Of a stretch of DNA of 24,526 nt, positions 22,959-24,526 are shown one piece after another. The notes beneath the pieces are model-generated. The model saw only the letters and a program-made list of their open reading frames with translations, was not told the DNA's origin and made no database searches. Made by a program: the position numbers and the translations under genes. Location of the stretch: contig JAOZUP010000006.1 in the NCBI GenBank assembly GCA_029938595.1, positions 1 through 24,526 on the forward strand. Direction: 5' to 3'. Each line of letters opens with the position of its first letter. The stretch's first letter is position 1. Source of the DNA: Thermoanaerobaculales bacterium (GTDB taxonomy: Bacteria; Acidobacteriota; Thermoanaerobaculia; Thermoanaerobaculales; Sulfomarinibacteraceae).

Positions 22959-24526
22959 ATGCAAGACGAGATCGTCATTCGCGGTGCACGCGAGCACAAT
23001 TTGGCCAACATCGACGTTGCCATTCCACGCAACCGGATGGTCGTGATCACGGGGGTCTCCGGCTCGGGTAAGTCGTCCTTGGCCTTCGACACGCTCTTTG
23101 CCGAAGGTCAGCGACGCTATGTGGAATCGCTGTCGGCGTATGCTCGCCAGTTCCTCGATCAGATGGAAAAACCGGACGTCGATACCATTGAAGGGCTTTC
23201 TCCCGCCATTTCCATCGAGCAGAAGACCACCTCGCGCAACCCGCGGTCAACCGTCGGAACGGTGACGGAAATCCACGACTACCTCCGTCTGTTGTGGGCG
23301 TCCATCGGCACGCCGCAATGCCCGGACTGTGAAATTCCGATTCTGCCGCAAAGCGTGGAGCAGATGGTCGACCGTATCCTCGAGCTGCCGGACGGGACGC
23401 GATTCATGCTCCTCGCACCGGTTGTTGAGGGACGCAAGGGGGAGCACCGGAAAATCTTTGCGCAGATGGTGCGCGAGGGCTTCGTCAGGGCTCGTGTGGA
23501 TGGTGAAATCGTCGAGGCCGCCGACCCTCCGGAGCTTGCAGCGAAGAGCAAGCATACCGTCGAGGTGGTTGTAGATCGCCTGTCGGTACGGAAGGATGTG
23601 GCCTCCCGCCTCGCTGATTCCATTGAGACCTCCCTCCGGGTTGGTGGAGATTTGACTCTTGCAGCGATTGAGAACGGTGAGGAGATTGTTCTCTCGGCAC
23701 GGCACGCCTGTCCTAAGTGCGGGTTCTCGCTGACCGAGGTATCACCGCGCCTGTTTTCGTTTAATTCGCCGCAGGGCGCGTGTCCCACGTGCTCAGGGCT
23801 GGGGTATCTGCGCGAGGTTGATGCAGAAAAGTTGGTGATCGACCCCGAGCGTACGCTTGCCGGCGGCTGTCTGGCGATGGTCGGAAAGGCCCGTAGTTCG
23901 TGGTTCCGGCACCAGGTCGAGCAGCTGTCGATCGCCCTCGGATTCGATCTCGAAACCCCATGGCGGCAGCTCCCGGAAGAAATCCGGCGTGTCCTCATGT
24001 ACGGCACGGACGGTGAGCACGAGTTCGTGTGGGAAGGGCGAAAGGGGGCCTACCGCTATCGGGACCGCTTCGAGGGGGCGGTGCCGCGCCTCGAGCGCCG
24101 GTACGCCGAGACCGCCTCGGAGGACGTACGGCGCGAGCTTGAACGGTACATGTCCTTCGCCCCATGCGGCGACTGTCACGGGGCTCGCCTTTGCCGGGAA
24201 GCGTTGGCGGTGAGAATCGGGGGCCGAAACCTGGTCGATGTCTCGGCTCTGCCGGTCGATCGCGCTCTGGAGTGGTTCTCCACACTCGAGCTCAACGCTC
24301 GCGACGCCGAGATTGCCGACAAGATCCTGCGCGAAGTGAGAGATCGTCTCGGCTTCCTGGTTTCAGTCGGGCTCGACTACCTGTCCCTAGATCGGATGGC
24401 CGGGACTCTGTCCGGCGGAGAGAGCCAGCGCATCCGGCTCGCAACCCAGGTTGGGTCGAAGCTGATGGGGGTGCTCTACGTTCTCGACGAACCGTCGATC
24501 GGCCTCCACCAACGGGACAACCGGCG
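22959..24526 (+). CDS. uvrA: Excinuclease ABC subunit A, N-terminal part
   Basis: UvrA is the damage-recognition ATPase of nucleotide excision repair. The window ends about 522 codons into the gene, so roughly the last 45 percent is missing. Visible features are Walker A GVSGSGKSS (about residues 32-40), SAYARQFLDQM, the UvrB-binding region (about 120-250), and a zinc-binding module with CPKCG and CPTCSG spaced by about 20 residues (about 249-275). PCGDCHGARL follows, then the first ABC signature TLSGGESQRIRLATQ (about 487-501) and Walker B VLYVLDEPSIGLH. The ATG at 22959 has GGAG (22945-22948) 10 bases upstream. It has its own promoter downstream of smpB. Nothing is unusual in the coding part. 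Confidence 0.97.
   Translation, partial: MQDEIVIRGAREHNLANIDVAIPRNRMVVITGVSGSGKSSLAFDTLFAEGQRRYVESLSAYARQFLDQMEKPDVDTIEGLSPAISIEQKTTSRNPRSTVGTVTEIHDYLRLLWASIGTPQCPDCEIPILPQSVEQMVDRILELPDGTRFMLLAPVVEGRKGEHRKIFAQMVREGFVRARVDGEIVEAADPPELAAKSKHTVEVVVDRLSVRKDVASRLADSIETSLRVGGDLTLAAIENGEEIVLSARHACPKCGFSLTEVSPRLFSFNSPQGACPTCSGLGYLREVDAEKLVIDPERTLAGGCLAMVGKARSSWFRHQVEQLSIALGFDLETPWRQLPEEIRRVLMYGTDGEHEFVWEGRKGAYRYRDRFEGAVPRLERRYAETASEDVRRELERYMSFAPCGDCHGARLCREALAVRIGGRNLVDVSALPVDRALEWFSTLELNARDAEIADKILREVRDRLGFLVSVGLDYLSLDRMAGTLSGGESQRIRLATQVGSKLMGVLYVLDEPSIGLHQRDNR

Overview
The window is a 24.5-kb piece of a high-GC (judged by eye) bacterial chromosome with densely packed genes. It opens with the conserved order dnaN-recF-gyrB-gyrA usually found next to the replication origin, so it probably lies just downstream of dnaA/oriC. 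A Gram-negative type cell is suggested by GyrB with the long insert in its C-terminal half and by a DUF4390 protein beside a four-helix NtrY-like kinase. Vitamin B6 is made by the DXP-independent PdxS/PdxT route, and the tRNA m5U54 enzyme is the folate type TrmFO. This combination fits Acidobacteriota or a neighbouring phylum better than gammaproteobacteria, but that assignment is an inference; no marker here settles it.

Layout. (1) 1-7142, all plus strand: end of dnaN, recF, gyrB, gyrA and a CPBP-family membrane protease. (2) 7246-9476, plus: pdxS, pdxT and an enoyl-CoA hydratase-like gene, with a 4-nt gap and then an 8-nt overlap. (3) 9497-10276, minus: a metallo-beta-lactamase-fold hydrolase, divergent from dprA. 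(4) 10373-12786, plus: dprA and trmFO. (5) 12787-13517: a repeat-rich island with two 177-bp palindromic elements around a small unknown gene. (6) 20614 down to 13518, minus: DUF4390 protein, NtrY-like kinase, a membrane-anchored TPR protein, an RDD-like membrane protein, a GT2 glycosyltransferase and a XerC/D recombinase; three of the junctions are short gaps or ATGA overlaps. (7) 20848 to the end, plus: a GAF/HD-GYP protein, smpB and the first part of uvrA, which has its own clear promoter and a structured leader.

Most genes are housekeeping: replication and topology (dnaN, gyrBA), repair and recombination (recF, dprA, xer, uvrA), translation quality (trmFO, smpB) and cofactor synthesis (pdxST). 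The signalling genes (NtrY-like kinase, HD-GYP protein, MBL hydrolase) have no obvious partner in the window.

The least explained content is a family of imperfect palindromic elements. There are two full 177-bp copies, one 111-bp deleted copy, one clear lone arm and two more doubtful arm-like pieces. Most sit directly against gene stop codons, and the arms change together within a copy. I see no complete new defence or biosynthetic system, no CRISPR array and no tRNA or rRNA gene. No stretch over 300 bases lacks a gene.
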